This document shows positions 18,265 to 27,218 of a DNA stretch of 64,000 nucleotides, piece after piece. This stretch comes from Alphaproteobacteria bacterium. GTDB taxonomy: Bacteria; Pseudomonadota; Alphaproteobacteria; UBA828. The translations under genes and the position numbers were made by a program. The stretch covers positions 124,001-188,000 of the forward strand of contig JAJDUK010000103.1 of assembly GCA_022826665.1 (NCBI GenBank). The letters are read 5' to 3'. Positions within the stretch are counted from its first letter, which is position 1. Every line of letters begins with the position of its first letter. The notes beneath the pieces are model-generated. The model was given only the letters and a program-made list of their open reading frames with translations, was not told the DNA's origin and made no database searches.

Positions 18265-19824
18265 TCACTTCCTCCTGGTCAATTGCGATGATGTTAAAGC
18301 GAACTGGCTCGGTCTAGCTGACTGACTCGCGCCGGATTTCGAATCCCGCGCGTTGGGCACCGCTTTGGCAATCTTGTCGATGCCTTCCGCAATGAGTGAT
18401 TTCTCGATCACCGAATAGCCCAAACGGATGTGATTTCGATTGTTTCTTTCGTCGGAAAACGTGAACCCGCCTGTCTCGAAGAATACGCCCTCCGCGTCTA
18501 CCATTTTGCGGAGAATGCCGGCATCCGCCCCGTCCGGCAGCCTGAGCCAGATGCTGCCCCCTCCGTATTCTGCCTTGGTGGACGCCCCCGGAAAGTGCCT
18601 TTCCAACGCTTCGTGCATCACGGTGCAGCGCTCCTTGTAGATGCCCGTAATCTTGGCGACGAAGCGGTCGAAATAGCCTCGTTGCAGGAACAGCGCGACG
18701 CTTCTCTGATTGTTGACCGGCGGGTGTCGCAGGATATGGTGCCGCATCGCCCGCGCTTCTCTGACGAACTCTCGATCCGCAACCAAGTAGCCGATGCGCA
18801 GCCCGGGCAATAGGGATTTCGAGAGGCTTCCCGTGTAGATGACATTGCCCCAGGTATCGAGGCTCTTGAGAGCACGCGGGGGAGTCTTGTTGAAGCTGAT
18901 GTCGGCTTCGTAATCGTCCTCGATGACGAACTGGCCGTTTCTCTTCGTGAAAGCGAGCAATTCGACCTTACGGTCGAGCGGCATCGTAACAGTTGTCGGA
19001 AACTGGTGACTCGGCGTCACGAACAGGCATTTGCAGCCAGAAATATTGCTGGAGAGAACGAGTCCCTTTTGATCAATGGGAAGTCGCCTTACCGAGATTC
19101 CCTCAATTTCCGCCATGTTGATGACATCCGGATAACCGGGATCCTCAACACCGATGATTTCACCGGACTTCAGGAGAAGCTTGATCGCGATGTAGAGCGC
19201 CTGCTGGCCGCCAACCGTGACCAGGACTTCGTCGGGATGAGCGACGATACCGCGCTTGGCGAGTACGCGTTGGATCAGCTGCTCGATCAACATGTCATCG
19301 TCGATTGCGGAGTAGTCGGTCGCCCAATTGGCGAGCTCGATGACATTGACGGAATCGCGCACGCACTCGCGCCAGCTCGTAATGGGGAAGAGCGACGGGT
19401 CAGTCAGACCACAGACGAACGGATAACGATATCTGACCAAAACATCCGAAGGCTTCACGACGCGTTGAAGGTTGAAGCTTCGGTCCCTGAAGAATGCCCT
19501 GTAGTCCAGCGTCGCCAGTGGCGCGGCGAGATCGGCCGGCACATCGGGCTTGAGGGCATGGCCCGGTTCGGTGAGCACGTCCTGGTTGACGTAATACCCT
19601 GAACGGTTCCTGGCCTCGACGAACCCGTCCTGCTTCAGCGCCTCGTAGGCCAGGGTCACAGTCGTCACGCTCACGCCGAGGTCTGCGGACAACTGGCGTA
19701 TGGACGGGAGCGGTCGGTGCAGCGGGTATTGCCGGTTGACAATGCCGATCGCGATCTGACGCCGGATTTGCTTCTGCAGGCTCTCCGGTGCCCCGCGGTC
19801 AATCACGATCATGTTCTCGTACAT
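18265..19824 (-). CDS. MocR/PdxR-type GntR regulator with aminotransferase domain
   Basis: A 519-residue protein from ATG 19824. It has an N-terminal winged helix of the GntR type (YPLHRPLPSIRQLSADLGVSVTTVTLAYEALKQDG), a linker, and a class I aminotransferase-like domain with the PLP region LVTVGGQQALYIAIKLLL, FVIEDDYEADI (Asp) and the PLP lysine in YTGSLSKSLLPGLRIGY. MocR regulators sense an amino compound or PLP adduct and bind direct repeats. Such repeats are visible in the upstream gap. The gene is coupled to the transaldolase-like gene and divergent from the dehydratase operon it probably controls. Confidence 0.92.
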   Translation of the reverse strand: MYENMIVIDRGAPESLQKQIRRQIAIGIVNRQYPLHRPLPSIRQLSADLGVSVTTVTLAYEALKQDGFVEARNRSGYYVNQDVLTEPGHALKPDVPADLAAPLATLDYRAFFRDRSFNLQRVVKPSDVLVRYRYPFVCGLTDPSLFPITSWRECVRDSVNVIELANWATDYSAIDDDMLIEQLIQRVLAKRGIVAHPDEVLVTVGGQQALYIAIKLLLKSGEIIGVEDPGYPDVINMAEIEGISVRRLPIDQKGLVLSSNISGCKCLFVTPSHQFPTTVTMPLDRKVELLAFTKRNGQFVIEDDYEADISFNKTPPRALKSLDTWGNVIYTGSLSKSLLPGLRIGYLVADREFVREARAMRHHILRHPPVNNQRSVALFLQRGYFDRFVAKITGIYKERCTVMHEALERHFPGASTKAEYGGGSIWLRLPDGADAGILRKMVDAEGVFFETGGFTFSDERNNRNHIRLGYSVIEKSLIAEGIDKIAKAVPNARDSKSGASQSARPSQFALTSSQLTRRK

Positions 19825-19921
19825 CGTCGTCAGCTCCGTGCTCCGTGGAGCGGTAGCCGAACAAGGCAGGGGTAGCGCAGGCACGGCGGTGCCATCAAGC
19901 GCGTCTCGGTATCCGTAATCG

Positions 19922-19989
19922 CTGTACCCACAAAATTTCTCAGCTGTATTTAGCCGCCTGCGCCCAAAACGTTTCTCAACTGTATGTAG
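19922..19989. promoter_or_regulatory. Direct repeats, likely MocR operator
   Basis: Two 18-base elements tttctcagctgtatttag (19936-19953) and tttctcaactgtatgtag (19972-19989) differ at two positions and are spaced 36 bases start to start. A third core CTGTA lies at 19922-19926. They sit in the 269 bp gap between the MocR-type regulator and the divergent IlvD-like gene. MocR proteins of the GabR and PdxR type bind direct repeats. The gap holds no other gene. Confidence 0.6.
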
Positions 19990-20093
19990 GTGCGCTCCGG
20001 GTGGGACGGTAGGTTTTATCGGCAAGAAATTAATCGAGGCGCAGGCTGAGTGTTCAATCGCCTTGCAGGCCGCGACACAAAGAGAAAGCAACC

Positions 20094-21749
20094 GTGCGTA
20101 GCGACGAACAATATCTCGGGATCGAGCGCTCACTACAGCGTGCTTGGGCCAAGGGAGCAGGGCTGATCGACGAGGAGTTCGAGCAGCCCATGATCGCGGT
20201 CGTTAACACTTATCAGGAGTTTTCGCCGGAGAACATTCACCTCCGGCAAGTCGGCGAGGCGGTCAAGGCGGGAATTCGCATGGCAGGCGGAACGCCGTGC
20301 GAATTCAATACGTTCCACGTTACCGATAGCGAGACCTTTGCCTCGGTCGGCATGCGCTATGTGCTGCCGAGCCGGGACCTCGTGGCCGACATGATCGAGC
20401 TCATGGTCGAAGGCCATCGCTTCGATGCCATGGTGCTGATCGGCTCGGGCGACAAGGTTATGCCCGGAATGGTCATGGCGGCGGCACGCATCGACATACC
20501 TGCCATTGTGCTTTACGGCGGCCCCACGAAAGCCGGAACTTATAAGAACAAAAAAGTGTTTCTGGAGACGGTTTATGACGGAGTCGGCGAACACCTTCTC
20601 GGAAAGATTACTGAAGAAGAATTAAAGGGTCTGGAAGACAATCACTTCCCCTTTTCCGGCGCCTGCGACACAGCGACCTCCGGCAATACCGCCGGTATCT
20701 ATACGGAAGCGCTGGGTCTCTCACTACCCCATTCGGGCACTTATCCAGCGGGAAGCAACTACCAGCTTCGGGCGGCGAAATACGCCGGGATGCGGATCAT
20801 GGACCTGGTACGCGATGACCTGCGTCCGTCGAAGATTCTGACACGGGACGCATTCGAAAACGCCATGCGCGTCGGACTGGCGGTCGGCGGCTCCACCAAC
20901 ATGGTCCTTCACATGATCGCAATGGCGAAGGAAGCCGGTGTCGGGGTGAACTTCGACACCTGGGATCGCCTCAGCCGGGAGACGCCGACGCTGGTCAAGC
21001 TCGCGCCCTCAGGACCGTGGGGCGTGACGGAGCTCGGCGAGGCGGGCGGCACGCCCGCAGTCATGAAGGCGCTGGGCGCTCTCGTCCACCCGGATACGTC
21101 CACCGTGAGCGGAAAGACGACCGGGGAACTGATCGCCCAGGCGGAAATCCAGAACCCTGAGTGCATTCGCGACAAGAACGATCCCGTCGAAGAAGACGGC
21201 TCGATCTACATCCTCAAGGGTAGCCTCGCCCCCGGCGGCGCGGTCGTGAAGGCTTCCGGCGTCAGCCGCGACATGTGGGAAGTCGTGCTGCCTGCGCGCG
21301 TCTTCGAAGACGAAGAGGGCGCAATCGGCGCACTCCGGCACAACGAAATTTCGCCCGGCACCTGCGTCGTGATCCGCAACGAGGGCACGCGGGGCGGCCC
21401 CGGTATGCGCGAGATGCTGGGTGCCACCTCCGCGCTGATGGGAGCCGGCCTCGGCAATAGCTGCGCACTCGTCACCGATGGGCGCTTCTCGGGCGCCACT
21501 CACGGCCCAGCCATCGGCTACGTCACCCCGGAGGCCGCCCGAGACGGACCCATCGCCCTGGTGGAAGACGGCGATCTGGTCCGGATCGATCTGGCGGCGC
21601 GCACGCTGGACTTTGAGGTGGCTCCGGAGGTGCTCGCGGAGCGCCGCCGACTCCACACACCGATGCCGCCGCGAGTCTCGCGCGGCTATCTCAAGCACTA
21701 CGCCGAGCATGTGGCGCCCGCCTCCGAAGGGGCGGTGATGCCGCGCTAA
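20094..21749 (+). CDS. IlvD/Edd-family dehydratase lacking two Fe-S cysteines
   Basis: A 551-residue protein from GTG 20094 (agagaaag upstream). It is full length for dihydroxy-acid or aldonate dehydratases and keeps IHLRQ, the Asp-Lys pair in GSGDKVMPG (Lys121, normally carbamylated), Cys191 in SGACDT, and the catalytic-Ser loop [11 protein letters not shown]. The usual cluster cysteines in TPCN and GCDK are replaced by Glu46 (SPEN) and Gly119 (GSGDK). A normal 2Fe-2S or 4Fe-4S cluster therefore cannot form in the usual way. It may use a metal ion alone or have a different reaction. First gene of the MocR-controlled operon. Confidence 0.85.
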   Translation: MRSDEQYLGIERSLQRAWAKGAGLIDEEFEQPMIAVVNTYQEFSPENIHLRQVGEAVKAGIRMAGGTPCEFNTFHVTDSETFASVGMRYVLPSRDLVADMIELMVEGHRFDAMVLIGSGDKVMPGMVMAAARIDIPAIVLYGGPTKAGTYKNKKVFLETVYDGVGEHLLGKITEEELKGLEDNHFPFSGACDTATSGNTAGIYTEALGLSLPHSGTYPAGSNYQLRAAKYAGMRIMDLVRDDLRPSKILTRDAFENAMRVGLAVGGSTNMVLHMIAMAKEAGVGVNFDTWDRLSRETPTLVKLAPSGPWGVTELGEAGGTPAVMKALGALVHPDTSTVSGKTTGELIAQAEIQNPECIRDKNDPVEEDGSIYILKGSLAPGGAVVKASGVSRDMWEVVLPARVFEDEEGAIGALRHNEISPGTCVVIRNEGTRGGPGMREMLGATSALMGAGLGNSCALVTDGRFSGATHGPAIGYVTPEAARDGPIALVEDGDLVRIDLAARTLDFEVAPEVLAERRRLHTPMPPRVSRGYLKHYAEHVAPASEGAVMPR

Positions 21750-21752
21750 GTC

Positions 21753-22799
21753 ATGAACGCGCTAACCGAATTCGCCGTCGTCACCAATGCCGCCTCCACC
21801 GGCATCAGGATCGACCGCGCACAGTTGAAGTCGCTCGCCCGCCGCAGTGACAGGCCGGGCCTCACCTATCTGGCTCTCTGGGCGCTGGCGCTGGCGTTGG
21901 CCGGCGCAGCGCTCTGGGTCGCCTTGGGTAGCGCGTACGTCTGGGCGGCGGTCTTCGTCTTCGGCGTCGTCATGTCGGTGCCGTCCTACGCGCTCAGCCA
22001 TGAGACGGCACACGGAACCGCCTTTCGCACGCGCTGGCTCAACGAGACCGTCTTCTGGTTCACGTCGCTGCTCTACGGCGAGGAGCCACTGCACCGGCGC
22101 TACACCCACACCAATCACCACACGTACACCTGGTACGTGGGTCTCGACAGCCAGATGCCCTTCGACACGCCGCTCACCTTCAAGGGCTGGCTCTACGACA
22201 TCAGTGGACTGTCCATACACAGGTTCCAGTTCCGGGTGCTCTGGCAGCTGGCGACCAAGCGATACACGCCGCTCATGCGGGAGGTATCGCCTGAGGCGGA
22301 GCTGCCGAAGATGACCCGCAACGCGCGTCTCTTCTGCCTCATCTACCTCGCCGTCATCGGCCTGATCGCCTCCGGCTACGGCTGGCCGCTGCTCTGGTTC
22401 TACGTGCTGCCGCGGTTCATCGGCGGCCCGATCATGCTGATGTTCAACATCATCCAGCATGCCGAGATGCAGGAGAACTCGCCCTCGATCGTTGACAGTA
22501 CGCGGACGTTCCGGACGAACTGGGTGGGGCGCTTTCTCTATCTCAACATGAACAACCACGTGGAGCACCACCTCTACCCGCAGGTGCCGTTCTACTCCCT
22601 CCCCAGGCTTCACGTGGCCGTCGCCGAGCGGACGCCGGAGCCAGATCCGGGTTTTTGGGCCACCAATCTCGATCTGCTCTGGGTCGTCATCCGGCGATCG
22701 CTCGGGCGCAGCACCAAGGCCGCATGGATCCGCCAGGCCCCGCACATGGTGAGCGCCGGCGGGGCCTGCACGACGATCTCGAAGGCGACGATGCAGTGA
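21753..22799 (+). CDS. Membrane di-iron fatty-acid-desaturase-like hydroxylase
   Basis: A 348-residue integral membrane protein with the three histidine boxes of the desaturase/hydroxylase superfamily: SHETAHG, HRRYTHTNHH and HVEHHLYP. Hydrophobic segments lie near residues 33-75, around FWFTSLLYG, and at LFCLIYLAVIGLIASGYGW. The ATG is 3 bases after the dehydratase stop, and the gene overlaps the next by 4 bp (GTGA). These enzymes insert oxygen or a double bond using electrons from a ferredoxin, and a Rieske ferredoxin is two genes downstream. The substrate is probably a small water-soluble molecule, given the neighbours. Confidence 0.85.
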   Translation: MNALTEFAVVTNAASTGIRIDRAQLKSLARRSDRPGLTYLALWALALALAGAALWVALGSAYVWAAVFVFGVVMSVPSYALSHETAHGTAFRTRWLNETVFWFTSLLYGEEPLHRRYTHTNHHTYTWYVGLDSQMPFDTPLTFKGWLYDISGLSIHRFQFRVLWQLATKRYTPLMREVSPEAELPKMTRNARLFCLIYLAVIGLIASGYGWPLLWFYVLPRFIGGPIMLMFNIIQHAEMQENSPSIVDSTRTFRTNWVGRFLYLNMNNHVEHHLYPQVPFYSLPRLHVAVAERTPEPDPGFWATNLDLLWVVIRRSLGRSTKAAWIRQAPHMVSAGGACTTISKATMQ

Positions 22800-23638
22800 C
22801 GCGCAGGCGCATCTACACCTACGGCGGCAGGCCGGCTAGGCGCAACTTCACCGTGGCCGATCTGATCGCGCTCAAGGGCACTGTCAGGCTTTGCCAGACC
22901 TGCCCGGCGACGGAGGAGGAAGCAGCGGCCTGCGAAGCGGTCGGCATCGACGTGCTGAACACGTCGGACGCGGACCTTCCCGCGGTCCGAGCCGGCGCGC
23001 CCGAGACCTTCATCATCGCCGATCTCCCGATGACGGCACACCGGACGCCCGACGACATCATGCGCGCTGCCGTCAGGGCGGCGGAGATCGGCGCGGACGC
23101 GGTCTACACCCCGCGCAGCCTGCGCATGGTCGAGATGCTGGCCAAGGAGGGGCTTGCCGTTCAGGGCCATCTCGGCCTGGTGCCGAGGCTCTCGACCCGG
23201 CGCGGGGGCTTGCGGATCGTCGGCAAGACGGCGGAGGAAGCCGTCGAGCTGGCAGAGGATTTCCGCCGCCTCGAGGACGCCGGCGCCTACGCCGCCGAGG
23301 TCGAATGCGTGGCGGCCGAGGCGCTCGCAGCGATCAATCCGCTGACGAAGCTGGTCACGCACTCCATCGGCGCCGGGTCCGCCGGCGACGTCATCTTCAT
23401 GTTCCTGGTCGATATCTGCGGGGAGTCCGACCGTCCCCCGGGTCACGCCAAGGCCTTCGCCGACCTCAATTCGATCCGTGCGCACCTCGCCGTCGAACGG
23501 CGGCGGGCCCTGAGCGAATACCGGCACGCAGTCATAACCGGCGCCTATCCCGACGCCGCGACCTCGGTCTCGATGCTGCCGAACGAGCATCAAAGGCTTT
23601 TGGAGGCGCTGGATGCGCGCCCGGTCTTCAACACCTAG
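22796..23638 (+). CDS. PanB-like (ketopantoate hydroxymethyltransferase superfamily) enzyme
   Basis: A 280-residue protein from GTG 22796 in a GTGA overlap with the hydroxylase stop. It follows PanB along most of its length: FTVADLIALKG, IIADLPM (metal Asp), GHLGL (catalytic His), RRGGLRIVGK, AEVECV (Glu) and GAGSAG. The PanB segment VKIEGG, with catalytic Lys and metal Glu, reads VYTPRS here (about residues 102-107). True PanB joins 2-ketoisovalerate with methylene-tetrahydrofolate. The altered residues and setting argue against pantothenate synthesis and for a related C-C lyase or aldolase acting on a keto acid. Confidence 0.75.
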   Translation: MTRRRIYTYGGRPARRNFTVADLIALKGTVRLCQTCPATEEEAAACEAVGIDVLNTSDADLPAVRAGAPETFIIADLPMTAHRTPDDIMRAAVRAAEIGADAVYTPRSLRMVEMLAKEGLAVQGHLGLVPRLSTRRGGLRIVGKTAEEAVELAEDFRRLEDAGAYAAEVECVAAEALAAINPLTKLVTHSIGAGSAGDVIFMFLVDICGESDRPPGHAKAFADLNSIRAHLAVERRRALSEYRHAVITGAYPDAATSVSMLPNEHQRLLEALDARPVFNT

Positions 23639-23648
23639 GAGAGCAACG

Positions 23649-23957
23649 ATGGCCGACTGGGTCCGCGCCTGCGCCTGCGACGACATCGAGGACGAGGACC
23701 TCATCCGCTGGGACCACGCGGGCCGCACCTACGCGATCTACAAGGCCGAGGACGGCTTTTACTGCACCGACGGCATGTGCACGCACGAGGAGGAGCACCT
23801 CGAGGAGGGGCTTCTGACCGGCCACGTCATCGAGTGCCCACTTCACCAGGGCCGCTTCGATATCCGGACGGGAGAGGTGATCTCGCCGCCACCCTTCGTC
23901 GATCTCAACACCTATCCCGTGAAGGCGGAAGGCGGCCAAGTCTACGTGAAGGTCTAG
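23649..23957 (+). CDS. Rieske-type 2Fe-2S ferredoxin
   Basis: A 102-residue soluble protein. The Rieske cluster ligands are C44-T-H46 and C63-P-L-H66. The fold follows ring-hydroxylating-dioxygenase ferredoxins (IYKAEDGFYCTDGMCTH ... LHQGRFDIRTGEV). It lies 10 bp after the PanB-like gene. It is the likely electron donor for the di-iron hydroxylase encoded at 21.8-22.8 kb. No ferredoxin reductase is in the cluster, so a host reductase must serve. Confidence 0.93.
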   Translation: MADWVRACACDDIEDEDLIRWDHAGRTYAIYKAEDGFYCTDGMCTHEEEHLEEGLLTGHVIECPLHQGRFDIRTGEVISPPPFVDLNTYPVKAEGGQVYVKV

Positions 23958-24025
23958 GGGCGATTTGAAGGGAGTGCCCCTGGAATTTGTTTCGACAACC
24001 GGTGCAACGAAGAGGAGATGGAACG

Positions 24026-25054
24026 ATGAATACCCCACTTCGCAAATTAGTCTTGCCCGGTCTGACCGCGGCGGGAATTGCGCTCGGCGCGATGGCTTTT
24101 CAGGCCGAGACTCAGAAGGCCGAAGCGGCGGAGAACTTCATCTTCGCGCACGCGATGAACGTCGATCACGTGTTCCACGCCATCTCGGAACGGTACATCG
24201 CCGACCTGGCGGACCAGAGCGGGATCGAGATCGAGTATCACCCGGGCGGCGATCTCGGCGACTGGACGTCGCTGTTCGAGCAGGCCATGCAGGGCGTCGT
24301 GCCGATGACGCTGACCTGGGCTTCGTCGGAATTCGACTCGCGGCTGGACCTCATCTACCTGGGCTACATCGTCTCCAACTGGGAGGACGCGGAGGCGCTC
24401 TACGGCCCCGGCGCCGGCATGCTCGGGGTGTACAACGACATGCTGGCCGACCTCGGCCTGTACGCTCTCGGAATCATTCCGACCGACTTCGGCTCCGTGG
24501 TGATCCGTAAGGGCGTCGGCGAGCTTCCGATGAACTTCCCCAATGACCCGGCCGGCATGAAGATCCGCGTGCCGGGGCTTGCGATCGCGGTCGACCGCTT
24601 CAACAGCTTCGGCTTCGCCGCAGTGCCCATTCCGCTTTCCGAGGTCCACACGGCCCTGCAGCTCGGGACCGTGGATGCGCGTTCGTTCTCGACCGCGGTC
24701 GAGACCTACACGCTGCGTGACGTGCTCGAGGCCAACATCCTTACCAACGACTACTTCGAGGTCGCCTTCTGGCTCGTGAACAAGGACTGGTGGGACGGCC
24801 TTTCCGAGGAAGATCGGACCGCCTTGCAGGCCGCCGCCGACAACACCATCGGCTGGTCCTGGACGGAAGCCAAGAGCAAGAGCGACGAGTTCCTGCAGAA
24901 GGCGCGCGATGCCGGCATCAACGTGGTCGAGTTGAGCGACGAGCAGATGAGCGCCGCAAAGCAGATCGTCTACGACAACGAGTGGCCGGCGATGGAAGCC
25001 GTCGTCGGCAAGGAGATCATGGACAAGATCCGGCAGATCGTCGGCGTCGAGTAG
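24026..25054 (+). CDS. dctP: TRAP transporter solute-binding protein (DctP family)
   Basis: A 342-residue protein with a signal peptide (LRKLVLPGLTAAGIALGAMAF, cut near AEAAEN). The DctP fold is seen in FIFAHAMNVDHVFHAISERYIADLADQSG and GMKIRVPGLAIAVDRFNSFGFAAVPIPLSEVHTALQLGTVDA, where an Arg usually clamps a substrate carboxylate. The strong ribosome site aggagatgg precedes ATG 24026. The substrate is probably an organic acid or zwitterion used by the neighbouring enzymes. It is separated from dctQ by a hairpin that can raise its expression relative to the membrane subunits. Confidence 0.93.
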   Translation: MNTPLRKLVLPGLTAAGIALGAMAFQAETQKAEAAENFIFAHAMNVDHVFHAISERYIADLADQSGIEIEYHPGGDLGDWTSLFEQAMQGVVPMTLTWASSEFDSRLDLIYLGYIVSNWEDAEALYGPGAGMLGVYNDMLADLGLYALGIIPTDFGSVVIRKGVGELPMNFPNDPAGMKIRVPGLAIAVDRFNSFGFAAVPIPLSEVHTALQLGTVDARSFSTAVETYTLRDVLEANILTNDYFEVAFWLVNKDWWDGLSEEDRTALQAAADNTIGWSWTEAKSKSDEFLQKARDAGINVVELSDEQMSAAKQIVYDNEWPAMEAVVGKEIMDKIRQIVGVE

Positions 25055-25082
25055 TGACTCCCGGTTGTACTCCAGTGACTGC

Positions 25083-25106
25083 GTCCGGGTGCTTCGGCAC
25101 CCGGAC
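25083..25106 (+). terminator. UUCG-capped hairpin between dctP and dctQ
   Basis: A perfect 10-bp stem gtccgggtgc / gcacccggac closes the stable tetraloop TTCG (25093-25096). Only a weak T-run (ggcttctt) follows, so it is more likely an mRNA-stabilising or partial-termination element than a full stop. Such a device raises binding-protein output over permease subunits. Confidence 0.6.
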
Positions 25107-25132
25107 GGCTTCTTGATCGGGGACTCGCCGAC

Positions 25133-25777
25133 GTGAGCCGGAAGTCGGACCTTCACTCCCGATCTTCCGAGGGTGCCTCGTCAACAATCGATGATCCCGA
25201 TTATGACCGGTCCGAACCGCCCGAGCGCCTGAGCCCACTGCCCACGGGCGCATTGGCGGAGAAGCTGCGCTGGGTGCTCTCCGTCGAGACCATCGTCCAG
25301 CGCATCCTCTACGTCTTCATCATCGTCTTCGGCCTCGCCCTCGCCGGGCTGATGTTCACCCAGGTCGTGCTGCGTTACGCCTTCGCCTCGCCGTTCGTGG
25401 GGATCGAGGAGCTGTCGCTGCTCTTCGGCGCTTGGTTCTATTTCCTCGGCATCGCCTACGTCACCCGCGACGGCGAGCACATCCACGGCGGCATCCTGAC
25501 CATGGTTGTGCGCAATCCGACCGCCGTGCAAACCGTCCGCTTGGTCGTGACCGTGCTCAGCGTCGGCGCATGCGCGATCTTCGGCTACTTCGCGATCAAG
25601 TATGCGCTCTTCGAGATCGGGACCGGGCGGCTCAGTTCGTACATGCGCTGGCCCAAGGGGTTGTGGTCGGCCTCGCTCATCGTCGGCTTCGTCGCGACCA
25701 CGGTCTACATGCTGCTTCAGGCGGTCCATCAGTTCCTGGACCTGCAAGCCCGCCTCCGCGCGTCGAGGCGGAGCTAG
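25133..25777 (+). CDS. dctQ: TRAP transporter small membrane subunit (DctQ family)
   Basis: A 214-residue protein starting at GTG 25133. It has a hydrophilic N-terminal extension of about 55 residues, then four hydrophobic helices (ILYVFIIVFGLALAGLMFTQV; FGAWFYFLGIAYV; LVVTVLSVGACAIFGYFAI; SASLIVGFVATTVYMLLQ). The motif LLFGAWFYFLGIAY with conserved Arg and Glu nearby is typical of DctQ. It works with DctM in sodium-driven uptake. Its stop is 2 bp before the dctM start. Confidence 0.92.
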   Translation: MSRKSDLHSRSSEGASSTIDDPDYDRSEPPERLSPLPTGALAEKLRWVLSVETIVQRILYVFIIVFGLALAGLMFTQVVLRYAFASPFVGIEELSLLFGAWFYFLGIAYVTRDGEHIHGGILTMVVRNPTAVQTVRLVVTVLSVGACAIFGYFAIKYALFEIGTGRLSSYMRWPKGLWSASLIVGFVATTVYMLLQAVHQFLDLQARLRASRRS

Positions 25778-25779
25778 CC

Positions 25780-27084
25780 GTGCTCGTCTTTCTCGGCTCT
25801 ATCGCGCTCGTCGTCATCCTGCTCTTGTCGGAGATGCCGATCGCGTTCGCCTTCGGCATCGGCGCGCTGGTGTTCGGCCTCGCGTCGGGCTCGGACATCT
25901 CCTTCCTCATCCCCTTCGCCTACCAAACGACCTCGAGCTTCGCCCTGCTCGCGCTGCCGCTCTTCGTGATGGCCGGCACCATCATGGCTGAAGGGGGGAT
26001 GTCCGATCGCCTGCTCAACTTCGTGAACGCGCTGGTCGGCAGGCTGAAGGGCGGGCTAGGCGCCGTGACCATCGTCACTTGCGCGCTGTTCGGCGCGATC
26101 TCCGGTTCGTCGTCGGCGGCCATCGCCGCCATCGGGTCGATCATGATTCCGCGCATGGTCCGGGAGGGATACCCGCCCGGCCATGCGACCGCGCTGGTGG
26201 CTTGCTCATCGGTGCTCGCGCTGATGATCCCACCCTCCATTCCCATGATCGTCTTTGCCGTCACTGGCGGAATCTCGGTGGGTGCAGCCTTTCTCTCAAC
26301 CATCATTCCCGGCGTCTTGCTGACGGTCGTCTATGTCGGCTTGAACTTCCTGTTCCTGCGCAAGGTGAAGACCATCACGGTCGAGGAACGGGTTCCGGCC
26401 CGCGTCGCGGTGCGCCGCGTGGGCACCACGGGCGCCAAGGCCTTCTGGGCGCTGCTGCTGCCGGTCTTCATCCTCGGCAGTATCTACTCCGGCATCGCGA
26501 CACCGACCGAGGCCGCCGCGATCGCCTTCGTCTACACGGTGGTCGTGGGCTTCGTGTTCTACCGGGGCCTCACATTGCAGAACTTCCCCAAGGCCATCGG
26601 GCGCGCGGCGGTCACGACTGGATCGATCATCGCAGTGCTGTTCTTCCTGTTCGTCATGAGCCGCGCGATGATTCTGGAACAGGTGCCGAAGGACGTGGCG
26701 GACGCACTGATCGCGCTGACCGAGAACCGCATCTTCGTGCTCCTGATGATCAACCTGATCCTGCTGCTGATCGGCATGATCGTGGATGATGTATCCGGCA
26801 GCGTGCTCGCGGCGATCGTGCTGCTGCCGGTGGCGACGAAGATCGGCGTCCATCCCATCCACTTCGCCGCGATCGTCGGCACCAATCTCGGGCTCGGCAA
26901 CGTCTCGCCGCCGTGCGCGCCGATGCTTTACATGGCTGCGGGGATCAGCAAGCTCTCGCTGGACAAGTATGTCGTGCCGACCATGAAGCTGTTGTGCTTG
27001 GGTCATCTGCCCATGGTGCTGATCGTCACCTTCATTCCCGACCTCTCGCTGGCACTGCCCAGGCTGGTCATGGGGATTGAATAA
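25780..27084 (+). CDS. dctM: TRAP transporter large membrane subunit (DctM family)
   Basis: A 434-residue, about 12-helix permease from GTG 25780, two bases after the dctQ stop. Family motifs are LPLFVMAGTIMAEGGMSDRLLNFVNALVG, GALFGAISGSSSAAIAAIG, MIPPSIPMI, GIATPTEAAAIAF and LGNVSPPCAPMLY. It forms the transport channel with DctQ and takes solute from DctP. The next gene starts 134 bp downstream, so the proline-racemase-like gene may be on the same transcript. Confidence 0.95.
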   Translation: MLVFLGSIALVVILLLSEMPIAFAFGIGALVFGLASGSDISFLIPFAYQTTSSFALLALPLFVMAGTIMAEGGMSDRLLNFVNALVGRLKGGLGAVTIVTCALFGAISGSSSAAIAAIGSIMIPRMVREGYPPGHATALVACSSVLALMIPPSIPMIVFAVTGGISVGAAFLSTIIPGVLLTVVYVGLNFLFLRKVKTITVEERVPARVAVRRVGTTGAKAFWALLLPVFILGSIYSGIATPTEAAAIAFVYTVVVGFVFYRGLTLQNFPKAIGRAAVTTGSIIAVLFFLFVMSRAMILEQVPKDVADALIALTENRIFVLLMINLILLLIGMIVDDVSGSVLAAIVLLPVATKIGVHPIHFAAIVGTNLGLGNVSPPCAPMLYMAAGISKLSLDKYVVPTMKLLCLGHLPMVLIVTFIPDLSLALPRLVMGIE

Positions 27085-27218
27085 GCGACGGCGCTCCTCC
27101 GTGAGCGCGTGCGCGACGACCGCTCTTGAGCGATCGGGCACGGGCCACATCACTGCCCGTCGCCGACGATCCGGACGCGGAGATCAGCGCCGGCACCGAC
27201 CTCATCGTGGAGTGAACA

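Noticed and set aside
22655-22795. Earlier ATG start for the PanB-like gene
   Set aside because: Would lie inside the hydroxylase gene; the GTGA overlap at 22796 matches the PanB N-terminus.
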